Positions 1-9,328 of a stretch of 64,000 nt of DNA are shown in pieces (the stretch's first letter is position 1; each line of letters starts with the position of its first letter). The notes under the pieces were generated by a model that made no database searches, was not told the origin of the DNA, and saw nothing but the letters and a program-made list of their open reading frames with translations. The stretch spans positions 87,664 to 151,663 of the forward strand of contig NZ_JOIX01000009.1 of the NCBI RefSeq assembly GCF_000720175.1, given 5' to 3'. A program made the position numbers and the translations under genes. The DNA comes from Streptomyces sp. NRRL S-337 (GTDB lineage: Bacteria > Actinomycetota > Actinomycetes > Streptomycetales > Streptomycetaceae).

Positions 1-584
1 AGGAGCATCGGCGCGTAGATCGGGTGCGCCTCGCCCCCGGCGACGTCGGCCGCGCGGCGCACCGCCTCGACCGAGCCGCGGTCGGCGGTGCCCGCGTCGT
101 AGACGCCGGTCAGCTGGACGACCGTGCACGGCGGCAGCCGGTGCAGCGCGGCCGCCATGTGGATGGTCGAACGGCCCCAGGCGAGCCCGAGCACATCGCC
201 TTCGTTGACCAGCTCGCCGAGCAGGTCGGCGGCGACCTCACCGAGGTTCTCGGGGTCGGCGGCGTCGTCGGGCGGGGTCTGGCCGCCGAAGGCGGGGGGA
301 GCGTCCGCGGGGGACTCGACGACCACGGCGTGCCGCAGGCCGTAGCGGGCCCGCAGCGCGTCGGAGCGCTCGGCGTCCAGCTCGGAGGGGACCCGGATCT
401 CGATCCGTACGAGATCACGCTCCAGGGCGGTCTCCAGCACCCGGGCGACCTTGAACCGGCTGACGCCGAACTCCTCCGCGATCTGGATCTTCGACTTGCC
501 CTCGAGATAGAAACGGCGGGCCATGGCCGCGGCCTGCACCAGCTCGGCAGGGCCCATTCCGGACTGTGGGCGGCTGGCTACCAC
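1..584 (-). CDS. SorC/DeoR-type sugar-binding transcriptional regulator (3' end outside window)
   Basis: The minus strand reads without a stop from a GTG at 584 to the window edge, giving about 194 residues of N-terminal protein. An HTH lies near residues 18-50 (ARRFYLEGKSKIQIAEEFGV, then SRFKVARVLE). It is followed by the start of a sugar-phosphate-binding domain (LGLAWGRSTIHMAAAL). This arrangement is typical of SorC-family effector-binding repressors that respond to a phosphorylated sugar. The GTG start is chosen because GGGGAG sits 6 nt upstream; an in-frame ATG at 626 is a less likely alternative. The C-terminal effector domain is cut by the window. rpe, a pentose-phosphate gene, lies upstream on the same strand. 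The regulated sugar cannot be told from the sequence. Confidence 0.85.
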   Translation of the reverse strand, partial: MVASRPQSGMGPAELVQAAAMARRFYLEGKSKIQIAEEFGVSRFKVARVLETALERDLVRIEIRVPSELDAERSDALRARYGLRHAVVVESPADAPPAFGGQTPPDDAADPENLGEVAADLLGELVNEGDVLGLAWGRSTIHMAAALHRLPPCTVVQLTGVYDAGTADRGSVEAVRRAADVAGGEAHPIYAPML

Positions 585-777
585 GAAATTCTCCCCTTTT
601 GCGCATCTGATCGAGTCTTTGCTCATCCTTTCAGAAACCCGGCGGCAACGGGGACCTTGACCGCCGCGACCGTTGTGAACGCTTGGTGGCGCCACGGACA
701 ATTGGCGGCTCGGTCACGCCACGGGACCCTTCCCGTGGCCGGCAACGGACGTGCCGCCCGCCCCCGTTGGCCGGAAT

Positions 778-1461
778 TCAGTGTGCGCAGGCCCAGCCGG
801 CCCCCGCGGTCGCCGCCTCGGCCTTCTCACGCAGATCCCGCACCGCCTTGGCGGGGTCGTCCGCGCCGTAGACCGCGGAACCGGCCACGAAGACGTCGGC
901 CCCGGCCTCCGCGCACCGTTCGATGGTGGCGTCGGAGACACCGCCGTCCACCTGGAGCCACAGTTCGAGGCCGTGCCGGGAGATCAGCTCACGGGTGCGG
1001 CGGATCTTGGGCAGCATGATGTCCAGGAACGCCTGGCCGCCGAAGCCGGGCTCCACGGTCATGATCAGCAGCATGTCGAGCTCGGGGAGCAGGTCCTCGT
1101 ACGGCTCGATGGGGGTGGCCGGCTTGAGCGCCATCGACGCCCGTGCACCCTTGGCCCGGATCTCCCGCGCCAGCCGCACCGGCGCGGCGGCCGCCTCGAC
1201 GTGGAAGGTCACCGACCCGGCCCCGGCCTCGATGTACTGCGGCGCCCAGCGGTCCGGGTCCTCGATCATCAGGTGCAGATCGAGCGGGGTGTCCGTCGCT
1301 TGGCTCAGCGACTCGACGACCGGGACACCGAGCGTGAGGTTCGGCACGAAGTGGTTGTCCATCACGTCGACGTGCAGCCAGTCGGCGCCCTCGACGGCCT
1401 TCGCCTCCTCGGCGAGCCGGGCGAAGTCTGCGGACAGGATGCTGGGGTTGATCAAGGCCAT
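778..1461 (-). CDS. rpe: ribulose-phosphate 3-epimerase
   Basis: The 227-residue protein interconverts ribulose 5-phosphate and xylulose 5-phosphate in the cytosolic pentose phosphate pathway. The whole TIM-barrel pattern is present: N-terminal [13 protein letters not shown] with the catalytic Asp of the family, [16 protein letters not shown] (metal-binding His and Asp), HLMIEDP, the [10 protein letters not shown] phosphate loop, and QVDGGVS with the second catalytic Asp. Length is normal for the family. The ATG at 1461 follows a G-rich stretch. rsmB lies 78 nt upstream on the same strand and is probably co-transcribed. Confidence 0.97.
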   Translation of the reverse strand: MALINPSILSADFARLAEEAKAVEGADWLHVDVMDNHFVPNLTLGVPVVESLSQATDTPLDLHLMIEDPDRWAPQYIEAGAGSVTFHVEAAAAPVRLAREIRAKGARASMALKPATPIEPYEDLLPELDMLLIMTVEPGFGGQAFLDIMLPKIRRTRELISRHGLELWLQVDGGVSDATIERCAEAGADVFVAGSAVYGADDPAKAVRDLREKAEAATAGAGWACAH

Positions 1462-1539
1462 GCCCCCAGTATGGCGCCCCGCTCCGGAGCGGACGGAGGC
1501 GGGACGGGCCGGGGCCGGTCGGCCGCGGCCCGTCCGCCG

Positions 1540-2976
1540 TCAGCCGGTGCGGCGCAGCAGTGCCAGATACATCGCGTCGGTGCCGTGCAGATGGGGCCAG
1601 AGCTGGACGTCCGGGCCGTCGCCGAGGGCGGGGACGCCGGGCATCAGCGGGCGGGCGTCGACCCATTCGACCGCCACCGCCGGGCCGCCGCGGCCCTTGA
1701 TGACGTCCTCCACCACGGCCCGGGTCTCGGCCGGGTGCGGCGAGCAGGTCGCATAGCCGACCACACCGCCCACCCGCACCGCGGCGAGCGCCTGGCGCAG
1801 CAGCTCGCGCTGGAGCGGGGCGAAGCCGTCGAGGTCCTCGGGGCGGCGGCGCCAGCGGGCCTCCGGGCGGCGGCGGAGCGCGCCCAGGCCGGTGCACGGG
1901 ACGTCCATCAGGACCCGGTCGAAGCTGCCGGGGCGCCAGGCCGGGCGGGTGCCGTCGGCGGTGATCACCGCGTACGGGCCGGGGTTGCCGTCCAGGGCCC
2001 GGGCGACCAGGCGGGCGCGGTGCGGCTGCTTCTCCGACGCGAGCAGGGCGGCACCGCGCTCGGCGGCCAGCGCGGCCAGCAGCGCGGCCTTGCCTCCGGG
2101 GCCGGCGCAGCCGTCCAGCCAGGCCCGGTCGGGGCCCTCGACGGGCGCGTTCGCCAGTGCCAGGGCGACCAGCTGGCTGCCTTCGTCCTGCACGCCGGCG
2201 CGGCCCTCGCGCACCGCGTCCAGCGCGCCGGGCTCACCGCCCTCGGCGAGCCGGACCGCGTACGGCGACCAGCGGCCCGGCAGCGCGCCCCGCTCGCCGG
2301 CCGCGGCCAGCAGCTCCTCGGCGGTGGCCCGGCCGGGCCGGGCCACCAGCGTCACCTCGGGGCGCTCGTTGTCCGCCTCCAGCAGGTCCTCGATGCCGGC
2401 CCGGCCGCCGCCGAGGGCGTCCCACAGCGCCGAGACGATCCAGCGCGGATGCGCGTGCACCAGGCCGAGGTGGTCCTCGGGGTCCTCGTCGTAGTCCGGG
2501 GCGATCCGCGCCAGCCAGCCGTCCAGGTCGTTGGCCGCGACCTTGCGCAGCACGGCGTTGACGAACTTGGCGCGCCCGTCACCCAGCACCACCCGCGCCA
2601 GCTCGACGCTCGCGCTGACCGCGGCGTGGGTGGGGATGCGGGTGCCGAGCAGCTGGTGGGCGCCGAGCGTGAGCACGTCCAGGACCGGCGGGTCGACCTC
2701 GCGCAACGGCCGGTCCACGCACTGGGCGATGATCGCGTCGTACGTCCCCTGCCGGCGCAGCGAGCCGTAGACCAGCTCGGTCGCCAGCGCCGCGTCCCGG
2801 GCGTCGAACTCCCCGCCCTCACGCGCCTTGCGCAGCAGCGGCGGCAGGACGAGGTTCGCGTAGGCGTCCCGTTCGTCGACGGCCCGCAGCGCCTCGAAGG
2901 CGAGGATCCTGACCGGGTCCTTCTTCGGACGGCGATGCGGCTTGCCGGGACGGTGGCGGGGCTGGGGCTGGCTCAC
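1540..2976 (-). CDS. rsmB: 16S rRNA (cytosine-5)-methyltransferase RsmB (Sun/Fmu family)
   Basis: The protein (about 478 residues) is expected to methylate C967 of 16S rRNA using SAM. An N-terminal NusB-like RNA-binding domain (RILAFEALRAVDERDAYANL, about residues 20-150) is followed by a Rossmann methyltransferase domain. That domain carries CAGPGGK (SAM motif I), LMDVPCTGLG with the conserved PC cysteine, and YATCSPHPAE with the catalytic TCS cysteine. A GTG at 2976 is preferred, with GGAG 10 nt upstream; an in-frame ATG at 3003 is possible. The frame stays open far upstream, antisense-like over the aminotransferase gene, but that part has no family similarity. An aminotransferase gene separates it from fmt. 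Confidence 0.94.
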   Translation of the reverse strand: MSQPQPRHRPGKPHRRPKKDPVRILAFEALRAVDERDAYANLVLPPLLRKAREGGEFDARDAALATELVYGSLRRQGTYDAIIAQCVDRPLREVDPPVLDVLTLGAHQLLGTRIPTHAAVSASVELARVVLGDGRAKFVNAVLRKVAANDLDGWLARIAPDYDEDPEDHLGLVHAHPRWIVSALWDALGGGRAGIEDLLEADNERPEVTLVARPGRATAEELLAAAGERGALPGRWSPYAVRLAEGGEPGALDAVREGRAGVQDEGSQLVALALANAPVEGPDRAWLDGCAGPGGKAALLAALAAERGAALLASEKQPHRARLVARALDGNPGPYAVITADGTRPAWRPGSFDRVLMDVPCTGLGALRRRPEARWRRRPEDLDGFAPLQRELLRQALAAVRVGGVVGYATCSPHPAETRAVVEDVIKGRGGPAVAVEWVDARPLMPGVPALGDGPDVQLWPHLHGTDAMYLALLRRTG

Positions 2977-3125
2977 AGAAAAGGTGCTCCGGATGTACGA
3001 CATGCGGTCTGGGGGTCCCCGGATGAGGGATCCGTCCCAGCCTACGCGGCCCGGGCCGCCGCAGTACGCCTGCCTGCGCGGGCCCGGGACCGCGGCGGTA
3101 CGCCTTCGCTGCGCGGGACGCCTTC

Positions 3126-4394
3126 CTACGCGGCCTGCCGCTCGTGGCCGACGAGCCGGACGCAGACGGCCAGGCCCTCGATCGCCTGCTCCAGCTCCGC
3201 GAGGCCGGGGTAGCTGGGCGCGATCCGGATGACCGCGTCGCGCGGGTCGTCGCCGTACGGGTGGGTGGCGCCGGCCGGGGTGAGGACGATGCCCGCCTCG
3301 GCGGCCCGGCGGACGACCTCCTTGGCGCAGCCGTCCGGCACCTCCAGGGTCACGAAGTACCCGCCCTTGGGCGTGGTCCAGGTCGCCAGCCCGGTCCCGC
3401 CGAGCTCCTTCGCAAGGATCCGGCCCACCGCCTCGAACTTGGGCCGGAGCAGGGCGCGCTGGCGCTCCATGTGGGCGCGCACCCCGTCGGCGTCGCGCAG
3501 GAACATCACATGCCGCAGCTGGTTGACCTTGTCGGGGCCGATCGACCGCTTGGCGTTGTGGCCGAGCAGCCACGTCACGTTCGCGGGCGAGGAGCCGAAG
3601 AAGGCGACACCGGCGCCGGCCGCGGTGATCTTCGAGGTGGAGCCGAAGACGAACGCCCGGTCCGGGTTGCCGGCGTCGGCGCAGGCGGCGAGCAGGTCGG
3701 CGATCTCGACCGGTTCGTCGGTGAGGTGGTGGACGGCGTACGCGTTGTCCCAGAAGATCCGGAAGTCGGGTGCGGCGGTGGGCATGGCGGCGAGCCGTGC
3801 CACGGTCGCGTCGCTGTAGCTGACGCCGGTCGGGTTGCTGTACTTCGGTACGCACCATATGCCCTTGACCGCGGGGTCCTCGGCGGCCAGCCGCTCCACG
3901 GTGTCCATGTCCGGGCCCTCGTCGGTCATCGGCACCGGGATCATCTCGATCCCGAAGCGCTCACAGAGCGCGAAGTGCCGGTCGTATCCGGGCACCGGGC
4001 ACAGGAAGGCGATCCGCTCCTGGTCCGACCAGCGCGACGCGGCGCCCGGCAGCACGCCCAGCAGGGCGTGCACCAGGCAGTCGTGCATCAGCTCCAGGCT
4101 GGAGTTGCCGGCCGCGAGCAGCTGCCCGGCCGGGACCTGGAGCAGCCCGGCGAAGATCTCCCGGAGCTCGGGCAGGCCCTGCAGCCCGCCGTAGTTGCGG
4201 ACGTCCGTGCCGTCGGCGGAGGTGTACCGTCCGCCGGGCAGGCTCAGCAGGTCGGTGGAGAGGTCGAGCTGTTCCGGTGCCGGCTTGCCGCGGGTGAGGT
4301 TGAGCGAGAGCCCCCGTCCGGCGAGTTCCTGGTAGTCCTGGCGGGCCCGCTCGACGAGACCGGCCGGCGCGTCGGGGCTCAGCTCGGTGGTCAT
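3126..4394 (-). CDS. PLP-dependent aminotransferase, aspartate aminotransferase Ic (AspT) type
   Basis: The 422-residue fold-type I enzyme probably transfers the amino group between aspartate and 2-oxoglutarate. Visible features are NLTRGKPAPEQLDL near the N-terminus, NYGGLQGLPELR, the substrate/PLP segment YSNPTG, WDNAYAVHHL with the pyridoxal-N Asp, and FGSTSKITAAGAG carrying the Schiff-base lysine. A conserved C-terminal RIAPSYP segment supplies the carboxylate-binding Arg. These are hallmarks of the actinobacterial AspT subfamily rather than classical AspC. The ATG at 4394 has an AAGGA box upstream. The gene sits between rsmB and fmt, which are usually neighbours in actinomycetes, so it looks like an insertion into that pair. 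The exact substrate is inferred. Confidence 0.88.
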   Translation of the reverse strand: MTTELSPDAPAGLVERARQDYQELAGRGLSLNLTRGKPAPEQLDLSTDLLSLPGGRYTSADGTDVRNYGGLQGLPELREIFAGLLQVPAGQLLAAGNSSLELMHDCLVHALLGVLPGAASRWSDQERIAFLCPVPGYDRHFALCERFGIEMIPVPMTDEGPDMDTVERLAAEDPAVKGIWCVPKYSNPTGVSYSDATVARLAAMPTAAPDFRIFWDNAYAVHHLTDEPVEIADLLAACADAGNPDRAFVFGSTSKITAAGAGVAFFGSSPANVTWLLGHNAKRSIGPDKVNQLRHVMFLRDADGVRAHMERQRALLRPKFEAVGRILAKELGGTGLATWTTPKGGYFVTLEVPDGCAKEVVRRAAEAGIVLTPAGATHPYGDDPRDAVIRIAPSYPGLAELEQAIEGLAVCVRLVGHERQAA

Positions 4395-4534
4395 GGTGCT
4401 TCCTTTCCCAGGGGCCGCGCCGCGGGGGCGGCGCGTCGTTCAGGTGGCGCCGCCGAGGATACAAACCGCCCCGCACGACCGGCCGGGGAATTCCACCCAC
4501 TGGGATCCGCGGGGCCGCGGGGGCCCCGGTGACG

Positions 4535-5473
4535 TCAGCCGCCGAGTCGTTCGCCCGCCTCGATGCGTACGCCGCGCGCCCAGTCCGCGGCCTGCATCGG
4601 CTTCTTGCCCTGCGGCTGGACCCAGATCAGTTCGACCGGGTGGCTGCCGGTGCCGACGTACACCGCCTTCTTGGTGACGGCGAGTTCGCCGGGTGCCAGG
4701 GAGAGTTCGGCATGACCCGCGGCGGAGGTGGCGGACATCAGCTTCAGGCGCTCGCCGCGGAAGACCGTCCAGGCGCCGGGCGCGGGCGCACAGCCGCGGA
4801 TCACCCGGTCGACCCGCAGGGCCGGCGCCGCCCAGTCCACCTTGGCGTCCTCGACCTCGATCTTCGGCGCGAGGGAGACGCCCTCGGCGGGCTGCGGCAC
4901 CGGCGTCAGGGTGCCGTCCTCGATGCCGTCCATGGTCGCGACGAGCAGGCCGGAGCCGGCGAACGCGAGCCGGGTGAGCAGATCGCCGCTGGTGTCGGTC
5001 GGCCGGACCTCCTCGGTCAACACCCCGTAGACCGGGCCGGAGTCGAGCCCCTCCTCGATCTGGAAGGTGGAGGCGCCGGTGACCTCGTCGCCGGCCAGCA
5101 CCGCGTGCTGCACCGGCGCCGCGCCGCGCCAGGCCGGCAGCAGCGAGAAGTGCAGATTCACCCACCCCTTGGCGGGAATGTCGAGCGCCACCTTGGGCAG
5201 CAGGGCGCCGTAGGCGACCACCGGGCAGCAGTCCGGGGCGATCTCCCGCAGCCGGTCCAGGAAGTCCGCGTCCCGCGGCCGGGCGGGCTTGAGCACCTCG
5301 ATGCCGGCCTCCTCCGCACGCTCCGCCACCGGGCTGGCGACCAGCCTCCGGCCGCGCCCCGCGGGCGCGTCGGGCCTGGTCACGACGGCCACGACCTCGT
5401 GCCGGTCGGAGGCGATCAGGGCATCGAGGGAGGGGACGGCGACCTCGGGGGTCCCGGCGAAGACAAGCCTCAT
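4535..5473 (-). CDS. fmt: methionyl-tRNA formyltransferase
   Basis: This 312-residue enzyme formylates initiator Met-tRNA with 10-formyl-THF. The formyltransferase core is intact: [16 protein letters not shown] at the N-terminus, [26 protein letters not shown] with the catalytic Asn-His region, and [16 protein letters not shown]-terminal tRNA-binding domain follows. The ATG at 5473 is chosen because it opens exactly on the conserved N-terminus; the open frame upstream is low-complexity and unrelated. It is transcribed divergently from the small HTH-like gene at 5723. Confidence 0.97.
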   Translation of the reverse strand: MRLVFAGTPEVAVPSLDALIASDRHEVVAVVTRPDAPAGRGRRLVASPVAERAEEAGIEVLKPARPRDADFLDRLREIAPDCCPVVAYGALLPKVALDIPAKGWVNLHFSLLPAWRGAAPVQHAVLAGDEVTGASTFQIEEGLDSGPVYGVLTEEVRPTDTSGDLLTRLAFAGSGLLVATMDGIEDGTLTPVPQPAEGVSLAPKIEVEDAKVDWAAPALRVDRVIRGCAPAPGAWTVFRGERLKLMSATSAAGHAELSLAPGELAVTKKAVYVGTGSHPVELIWVQPQGKKPMQAADWARGVRIEAGERLGG

Positions 5474-5611
5474 GGGTGGCGGACTACCTCTCACACGCAG
5501 CGGAACGACGCACCAGTCTAGGGGCCTTGCTCCGCGCCGGGAGCGCCGTTTCCGGGGGCGTACGACATTTCCCGCGCCTCGCACGGAAGCTCGTACGCCC
5601 CCATACCGTGA

Positions 5612-6274
<663 letters not shown>

Positions 6275-6312
6275 ATCCCTCCCCCACGCCGGTCACCCGG
6301 CACCCTCGCCAG

Positions 6313-6349
6313 CGCCCCGGGACCGCCCGCCGACCTCGGTCCCGGGGCG
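6313..6349. terminator. bidirectional hairpin between convergent genes
   Basis: A 13-bp perfect stem (CGCCCCGGGACCG paired with CGGTCCCGGGGCG) with an 11-nt loop lies between the stop of the 5723 gene and the stop of priA. It probably serves both. Confidence 0.7.
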
Positions 6350-6432
6350 GCGTCATGCCCGCCTCCGTACCGCGGGCCCCGGCACCCCGCAGCGCGGCCA
6401 CGGGCCCCCACCTGCGCCGCCGCGCCCCGCGA

Positions 6433-8574
6433 TCAGCCCAGGTCGAGCGGATCGATCCGGACCCGCACCGCCGCCCCCTCCCGCTTGACCAGCCTGGCCG
6501 CCCGCGCCGCCTTGAGCGCCGCGGCGAGCGCCGCGCCCCGGCCCGGCCGGACCCGGACCAGCGCCCGCTCCCACTGCTCACCGGGCTGCGGATCACCCGG
6601 CCTGCGCGGCCGCCCGGGGTCCGGCACCGGAAGCGGAACGGGCCCCAACACCTCGGCCTCCGGCGGGAGTTCGGCCGCCCGCAGCAGCTCGGCGACGTCC
6701 TCGGGCCGGCCGGTCACCGAAGCCATCCGGGACACCGGCGGGAAGCCCAGCTCGGCCCGCTCGGCCAGCTCACGCACCGCGTGCCCGGCCGGGTCCCAGC
6801 GCACCAGCGCCTGCACCGGCCGCAGCGTCGGCTCCGCGATGACCGCGACCGTGCCGCCCTCCGCCTGGCCGCGCACCAGCGCCGCGGCGCCCAGCCAGCG
6901 CCGCAGCGCCTCCTCCCCCGCCCGCAGGTCCGCCCGCCCGAGCAGCGCCCAGCCGTCGAGCAGCAACGCGGCCGCATAGCCGGCGCCTTCGGCGACCGGC
7001 TCGGCACCGGGGGTCGACACGACGAGGGCGGGGCGGTCCGGGACCGAGTCCAGGATGTGGTCCCGGCCGGAGGTGCGCACCGGCACCTCCGGGAAGGCCC
7101 GGCCCAGCTCCTCGGCCGTACGGTGCGCACCGAAGACCCGCGCCCGAAGCCGGGTGCCGCCGCACTCGGTGCAGTGCCAGTCCGGTGCCTCCTTGCCGCA
7201 CCAACTGCAGCACAGCGCGGTGTCGTTGCTGCGCGCCTCCAGCGGGCCGGCGCAGTGCCGGCAGCGGGCCGGCTCCCGGCACCGCTCACAGGCCAGCCGG
7301 GGGACGTAGCCCCGGCGGGGCACCTGCACCAGCACCGGGCCGCGGGCCAGCCCGGCGCGGGCCGTCTGCCAGGCGAGCGTCGGCAGCCGGGCCACCCGCG
7401 CCGCCTCGTCGCGCGCGGCCTGCAGGTCGTCGACGGTGCGGACCAACGGGGCGGCCGCGCGCAGCTGTTCGCGGGTGGCCTCCAGCGGCCGGGCCCAGCC
7501 GTTCTCGACGAGCTGGGTGGCCTCGACCGTGCGGCCCAGGTCGCCGACCAGGCAGGCGGCCTTCTCGTGCACCGCGCGGAGCAGGAGGACGTCCCGGGCG
7601 TGCGGATGCGGGGCGTTGGTGTCGCTGTGGCTGGAGTTGCCGTCGTCCCAGATGGCGACGAGGCCGAGGTCGGCCACCGGGGCGTACATCGCGGCGCGGG
7701 TGCCGATGACGGCCCGGACCGCGCCGCGGCGTATGGCCAGCCAGCGGCGGTACCGCTCCTCGGGGCCGGAATCGGCCACCAGGAGCGTGTGCAGCCCCGG
7801 CCCCACCAGCTCGGTCAGCGCCGCGTCCACCCGCGCCGCCGACCGTCCGTCGGGCATCACGACCAGGGCGCCGCGGCCGGACGTCAGGGTCGCCGCGACC
7901 GCCGCGGCCAGTTCCCCGGGCCACCGCGGTCCCGGGAGCGCGGTCCACACGGCGCGCGGCGCACCGCCGCGGGCGAGGGCGTCCAGGAACGCCGGGCCGT
8001 CCGGATAGCGCGCCCAGCTGCCCGGGGCGGGTGGCCCGGGCGGGGGCGGTGGTTCGGGGAAGTGCTCCGCCTCCGGCTTGGCGTGCCGCGGCGGAACGGC
8101 CAGCTGGAGGACGTCGGCGAGCGAACCGGCGTACCGGTCGGCGACCGCCCGGCACAGCGCCAGCAGCTCCGGGCTGAGCACCGGCTCGGGCGAGACGACC
8201 TGGGCGAGCGCGGCCAGCGGACCGCGGTAGTCGGACTCCGCGACCCGCTCGACCAGATAGCCGTCGAGCAGCCCGCCGCCCTCGCGCCGGCCCTCGCGCA
8301 CCCGGCCGGCCCCCGCGCCGAACCGCACCCGGACCCGGACGCCGGGCCGGGCCTCGGCGTCCATGGCGGCGGGCACGGCGTAGTCCCACAGCTTGTCGAG
8401 ATGGACCGGGCCCTTGTCTACCAGGACCCGGGCCACGGGGAGGGCATCGGCGAGCTGCGCGCCCCGCCACGTCCGTGGCTTGGCGCGCTCCGCCCTGGTC
8501 TCCCGGACGGTCTCCCTGATGAGGGCCAGCTGCTCGCCCCGCTCCCCCGGATCCGGCCCGTTCTCACTGCTCAC
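6433..8574 (-). CDS. priA: primosomal protein N' (PriA), helicase-degenerate actinobacterial form
   Basis: The 713-residue protein belongs to the replication-restart PriA family. The N-terminal DNA-binding domain (ARVLVDKGPVHLDKLWDYAVP, about 48-68) and the zinc-binding cysteine cluster (CERC, CRHC, CCSWC, HCTEC, about 429-471) are present. The Walker A loop expected near residues 212-222 reads ALPGPRWPGEL with no GKT. The DEEH box is replaced by WDDGNSSHSD (about 309-318). It therefore cannot be a normal ATP-driven helicase, which is known for actinobacterial PriA. The protein may still act as a structural loader. The GTG at 8574 gives the MSSENG-type N-terminus; the ribosome binding site is weak. 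Confidence 0.92.
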   Translation of the reverse strand: MSSENGPDPGERGEQLALIRETVRETRAERAKPRTWRGAQLADALPVARVLVDKGPVHLDKLWDYAVPAAMDAEARPGVRVRVRFGAGAGRVREGRREGGGLLDGYLVERVAESDYRGPLAALAQVVSPEPVLSPELLALCRAVADRYAGSLADVLQLAVPPRHAKPEAEHFPEPPPPPGPPAPGSWARYPDGPAFLDALARGGAPRAVWTALPGPRWPGELAAAVAATLTSGRGALVVMPDGRSAARVDAALTELVGPGLHTLLVADSGPEERYRRWLAIRRGAVRAVIGTRAAMYAPVADLGLVAIWDDGNSSHSDTNAPHPHARDVLLLRAVHEKAACLVGDLGRTVEATQLVENGWARPLEATREQLRAAAPLVRTVDDLQAARDEAARVARLPTLAWQTARAGLARGPVLVQVPRRGYVPRLACERCREPARCRHCAGPLEARSNDTALCCSWCGKEAPDWHCTECGGTRLRARVFGAHRTAEELGRAFPEVPVRTSGRDHILDSVPDRPALVVSTPGAEPVAEGAGYAAALLLDGWALLGRADLRAGEEALRRWLGAAALVRGQAEGGTVAVIAEPTLRPVQALVRWDPAGHAVRELAERAELGFPPVSRMASVTGRPEDVAELLRAAELPPEAEVLGPVPLPVPDPGRPRRPGDPQPGEQWERALVRVRPGRGAALAAALKAARAARLVKREGAAVRVRIDPLDLG

Positions 8575-8975
8575 AGCACCAGTCTTAGCAGACCGCACCG
8601 ACAACGGCCCCGGGCCGGAGCGCGGCCGCGGGCGGATGCGACTTTTCGAGATGGATGACGTCGGATCGAGGTGATTGCCACCCACCGCACGCACCGAAGG
8701 CCGCAGGTGACGAGGGCGCTTGTTGTCCAGGGTGTCCAGCCGCAACCGCAGGCGAGTGGGCTACCGGTTGTTCTGGCAAGTGAGGCACATGGGAACGGGG
8801 GCAGGTTGTGCCGGCCGCCGCGTTCACCGCGACCGGGGTGCACGGGCGTGGGCACCCCACTCATCCCGTAGAAAAACTTCGGGGACGGTGTCGATCTGAC
8901 GGCGTCCCGTTCGTCGTCATGGTGTACGGCGACCCGCCGGACGAAGAGGCAACAGGACCTGACAGGAGTCGGACC
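8575..8975. other. intergenic region between divergent priA and the DGPF gene
   Basis: This 401-nt stretch holds no convincing gene. Its only clear signal is the ECF42-type promoter at 8889-8915, which reads toward the DGPF gene. The rest is high-GC sequence with no repeat that I can see; the priA promoter must lie in the left part. Confidence 0.7.
8889..8915 (+). promoter_or_regulatory. candidate ECF42-type promoter
   Basis: TGTCGA (8889-8894) and CGTC (8912-8915) are separated by 17 nt, 60 nt before the ATG of the DGPF gene. This matches the -35 TGTCGA / -10 CG(A/T)C pattern reported for ECF42 sigma factors, whose gene lies directly downstream. Autoregulation of the pair is the natural inference. 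Confidence 0.7.
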
Positions 8976-9326
8976 ATGAAGTACATGCTGCTGATCAACG
9001 CTGGTGCGGTCGATGAGAACGGCGCAGCCGCCGAGTGCGGCGTCGAGGACTGGATGACGTACGACAAGGAAGTGAAGGACGCGGGGATCTGGGTGTCCGG
9101 GGAGTCGCTGGCCGATCTGGTCACCGCCACGGCGGTGCGGGTCGGCCAAGACGGCAGGCGGACCGTCACCGACGGGCCGTTCGCCGAGAGCCGCGAGGTC
9201 CTCGGCGGCTTCTACGTGATCGACGTACCGGACCTGGACGTCGCGCTCGACTGGGCGGCCCGCTGCCCCGGCGCGCGCGGCAGCGGCTCGGTTGTCGTCC
9301 GCCCGATCGCCGAGTTCGGGGTCTGA
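8976..9326 (+). CDS. DGPF/YCII-related domain protein, ECF42-associated
   Basis: The 116-residue protein starts MKYMLLINAG and carries the signature TDGPFAES (DGPF at residues 66-69) and GGFYVIDVPDLDVALDWA. These mark the DGPF branch of the YCII superfamily, a small ferredoxin-like fold of unknown biochemical role. The ATG at 8976 has an AGGAG box upstream. The sigma-factor gene starts 2 nt after its stop, so the two are co-transcribed and translationally coupled. DGPF proteins are the usual partners and targets of ECF42 sigma factors. No catalytic role should be assumed. Confidence 0.93.
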   Translation: MKYMLLINAGAVDENGAAAECGVEDWMTYDKEVKDAGIWVSGESLADLVTATAVRVGQDGRRTVTDGPFAESREVLGGFYVIDVPDLDVALDWAARCPGARGSGSVVVRPIAEFGV

Positions 9327-9328
9327 CA

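Noticed and set aside
751..3213. Plus-strand open frame of about 820 codons over rpe and rsmB
   Set aside because: It is an antisense artefact of high GC content; the minus-strand genes carry full family motifs.
3004..3858. N-terminal extension of rsmB reaching into the aminotransferase gene
   Set aside because: The extension is out-of-frame reading of the aminotransferase gene; the RsmB domains begin after 2976.
6433..8574. priA as a pseudogene because the helicase motifs are lost
   Set aside because: The frame is full length, the zinc cluster is intact, and loss of these motifs is a known feature of actinobacterial PriA.
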